Of a DNA stretch of 5,136 nucleotides, positions 4,721-5,136 are shown in pieces (position 1 is the first letter of the stretch; each line of letters opens with the position of its first letter). Where the stretch lies: contig CAZSXS010000125.1 in NCBI GenBank assembly GCA_964611385.1, positions 1-5,136 on the forward strand, written 5' to 3'. A program made the position numbers and the translations under genes. The notes beneath the pieces are model-generated. The model was not told where the DNA came from. It made no database searches and saw only the letters and a list, made by a program, of their open reading frames with translations. The stretch comes from CAZSXS01 sp964611385 (GTDB taxonomy: Bacteria; Bacillota; Clostridia; Lachnospirales; CAYPQA01).

Positions 4721-4800
4721 TTGTATTCATCTCCATTCATAAGATTGGTGTTTATAGTAGTAGTATATTAGGACAAGCTCAGATTTATGACTGAGGAAGG
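4721..4800 (-). promoter_or_regulatory. Upstream region of the ATPase gene
   Basis: Read leftward, this holds the ribosome binding site GGAG (4734-4731), an A/T-rich stretch with TATACT- and TATAAA-like hexamers (about 4755-4770), and an inverted repeat CTCAG/CTGAG (4778-4782 and 4791-4795) that could be an operator or a small RNA hairpin. I do not recognise a yybP-ykoY (Mn2+) or other known riboswitch here. Confidence 0.3.
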
Positions 4801-4846
4801 GAAACAAAAAAAGGCTTTTGAACATCGCAACAATGCCCAAAAGCCT
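4801..4846 (-). terminator. Strong minus-strand intrinsic terminator upstream of the ATPase gene
   Basis: AGGCTTTTG (4812-4820) and CAAAAGCCT (4838-4846) form a perfect 9-bp stem with a 17-nt loop that can add three inner pairs. On the minus strand it is followed by a run of T (4811-4806) and then GTTTC. It would end leftward transcripts about 80 nt before the ATPase start. It could be the end of a small RNA, of a gene lying to the right, or a conditional leader terminator for the ATPase. Confidence 0.8.
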
Positions 4847-4890
4847 ATTGCTTATGGTAATAAGTAGCTACTAGAAATCGCTTAGCGGCT

Positions 4891-5085
4891 GTGAATTGTA
4901 ACAACATCTTGAAGGAATTGTTAACGCATGCTATACTACATGAAAACGGGCATTACTATGCTAAATGGGTCGTTGTAAAGAAGTGTAGTTCAATTGCTTA
5001 TGATATTGAATATTTAGTTGCATATGGTGGGACTCGGTTGCAGCGTTTGCTAAAGATGAAGTTTACAATACCGCTTTTAATCTAA
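4891..5085 (+). CDS. Unrecognised small open reading frame, doubtful
   Basis: A GTG-started frame of 64 codons that I cannot match to any family. It has no Shine-Dalgarno sequence before the GTG (the upstream bases are CTTAGCGGCT), and a good promoter (4909-4937) lies inside its first codons, which argues against this start. A later ATG would be possible only at 5057, near the end. Another frame is open from about 5010 to the window end and reads SVAAFAKDEVYNTAFNLS, which is equally protein-like, so a frameshifted remnant of a gene is possible. Composition is A/T-rich like an intergenic region. I regard it as a probable remnant or non-coding stretch. Confidence 0.15.
   Translation: MNCNNILKELLTHAILHENGHYYAKWVVVKKCSSIAYDIEYLVAYGGTRLQRLLKMKFTIPLLI
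4895..4924 (-). promoter_or_regulatory. Candidate minus-strand promoter
   Basis: On the minus strand, a -35 box TTAACA (4924-4919), an 18-bp spacer and a -10 box TACAAT (4900-4895) preceded by TGT, an extended -10. The start would be near 4888. A transcript from here would reach the terminator at 4801-4846 after about 85-90 nt. Confidence 0.5.
4909..4937 (+). promoter_or_regulatory. Candidate + strand promoter, overlapping the minus-strand one
   Basis: A -35 box TTGAAG (4909-4914), a 17-bp spacer ending in TGC (extended -10) and a -10 box TATACT (4932-4937). Transcription would begin near 4944 and run to the right edge. It overlaps back-to-back with the minus-strand candidate, so one protein could control both. 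Confidence 0.55.
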
Positions 5086-5098
5086 GTTGCCAAGAAGT

Positions 5099-5121
5099 CC
5101 CCCGCCTCTATAGGCGGCGGG
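5099..5121. repeat. GC-rich hairpin near the right edge
   Basis: CCGCC (5102-5106) and GGCGG (5113-5117) form a stem around TCTATA, extended by CCC/GGG (5099-5101 and 5119-5121) past one bulged C. No T tract follows on either strand, so it is not a typical terminator. Hairpins of this form occur at the ends of IS200/IS605-family elements, but no transposase is visible in the window, so that link is only a guess. Confidence 0.5.
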
Positions 5122-5136
5122 ATGAATTGCAAGGTC

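Noticed and set aside
4876..4892. A second, decayed copy of the toxin-antitoxin locus, suggested by the shared TTAGCGGCTGTG
   Set aside because: Only 12 consecutive bases match 1992-2003. No peptide gene, no paired hairpins and no further similarity were found, and such a match can occur by chance in 5 kb.
1..5136. CRISPR array, tRNA or rRNA gene
   Set aside because: No regularly spaced repeats, no cloverleaf with a CCA-type end and T-loop, and no rRNA-like segment were seen on either strand.

Overview
The window looks like chromosomal DNA of a low-to-moderate GC Gram-positive bacterium (Bacillota, most likely a clostridial lineage). The grounds are strong AGGAGG-type ribosome binding sites, A/T-rich intrinsic terminators, consensus sigma-A promoters, a TTG-started rpsT, and a tiny holin-like type I toxin typical of Firmicutes. 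The genus cannot be told from this sequence.

Layout. Positions 1-185 hold no complete gene. Next on the + strand is an N-terminal-nucleophile glycosylasparaginase-type amidohydrolase (186-1190), with an unusual run of three 10-residue charged repeats just before its catalytic threonine. It is followed by rpsT, ribosomal protein S20 (1353-1619), which has its own promoter, a TTG start and a very long terminator hairpin. The interval 1700-2090 has no long gene but holds a complete, compact type I toxin-antitoxin locus. It consists of a 29-residue hydrophobic holin-like toxin (1840-1929) with its own promoter and terminator, and a convergent antisense RNA of about 130 nt (about 2045 to 1917) with a near-consensus promoter and its own terminator. 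The toxin mRNA has a sequestered Shine-Dalgarno sequence and a perfect 17-bp inverted repeat joining its 5' and 3' untranslated regions. The minus strand from 4720 to 2114 encodes a full-length P2A (SERCA/PacL-like) calcium-type P-type ATPase. To its right, 4721-5136 contains a minus-strand terminator, overlapping back-to-back promoters, an unrecognised small ORF and a GC-rich hairpin near the right edge.

How the parts work together. The asparaginase, rpsT and the ATPase are functionally unrelated single-gene units. The toxin-antitoxin locus is the accessory element. It sits between the convergent rpsT and ATPase genes and is bordered by an 18-bp imperfect direct repeat (1689-1706 and 2065-2082) whose right copy is part of the antitoxin promoter. 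The most interesting result is this locus and its likely RNA switch: the 5'-UTR segment that closes onto the 3' UTR of the toxin mRNA is identical in sequence to a segment of the antisense RNA, so the two can compete for the same site.
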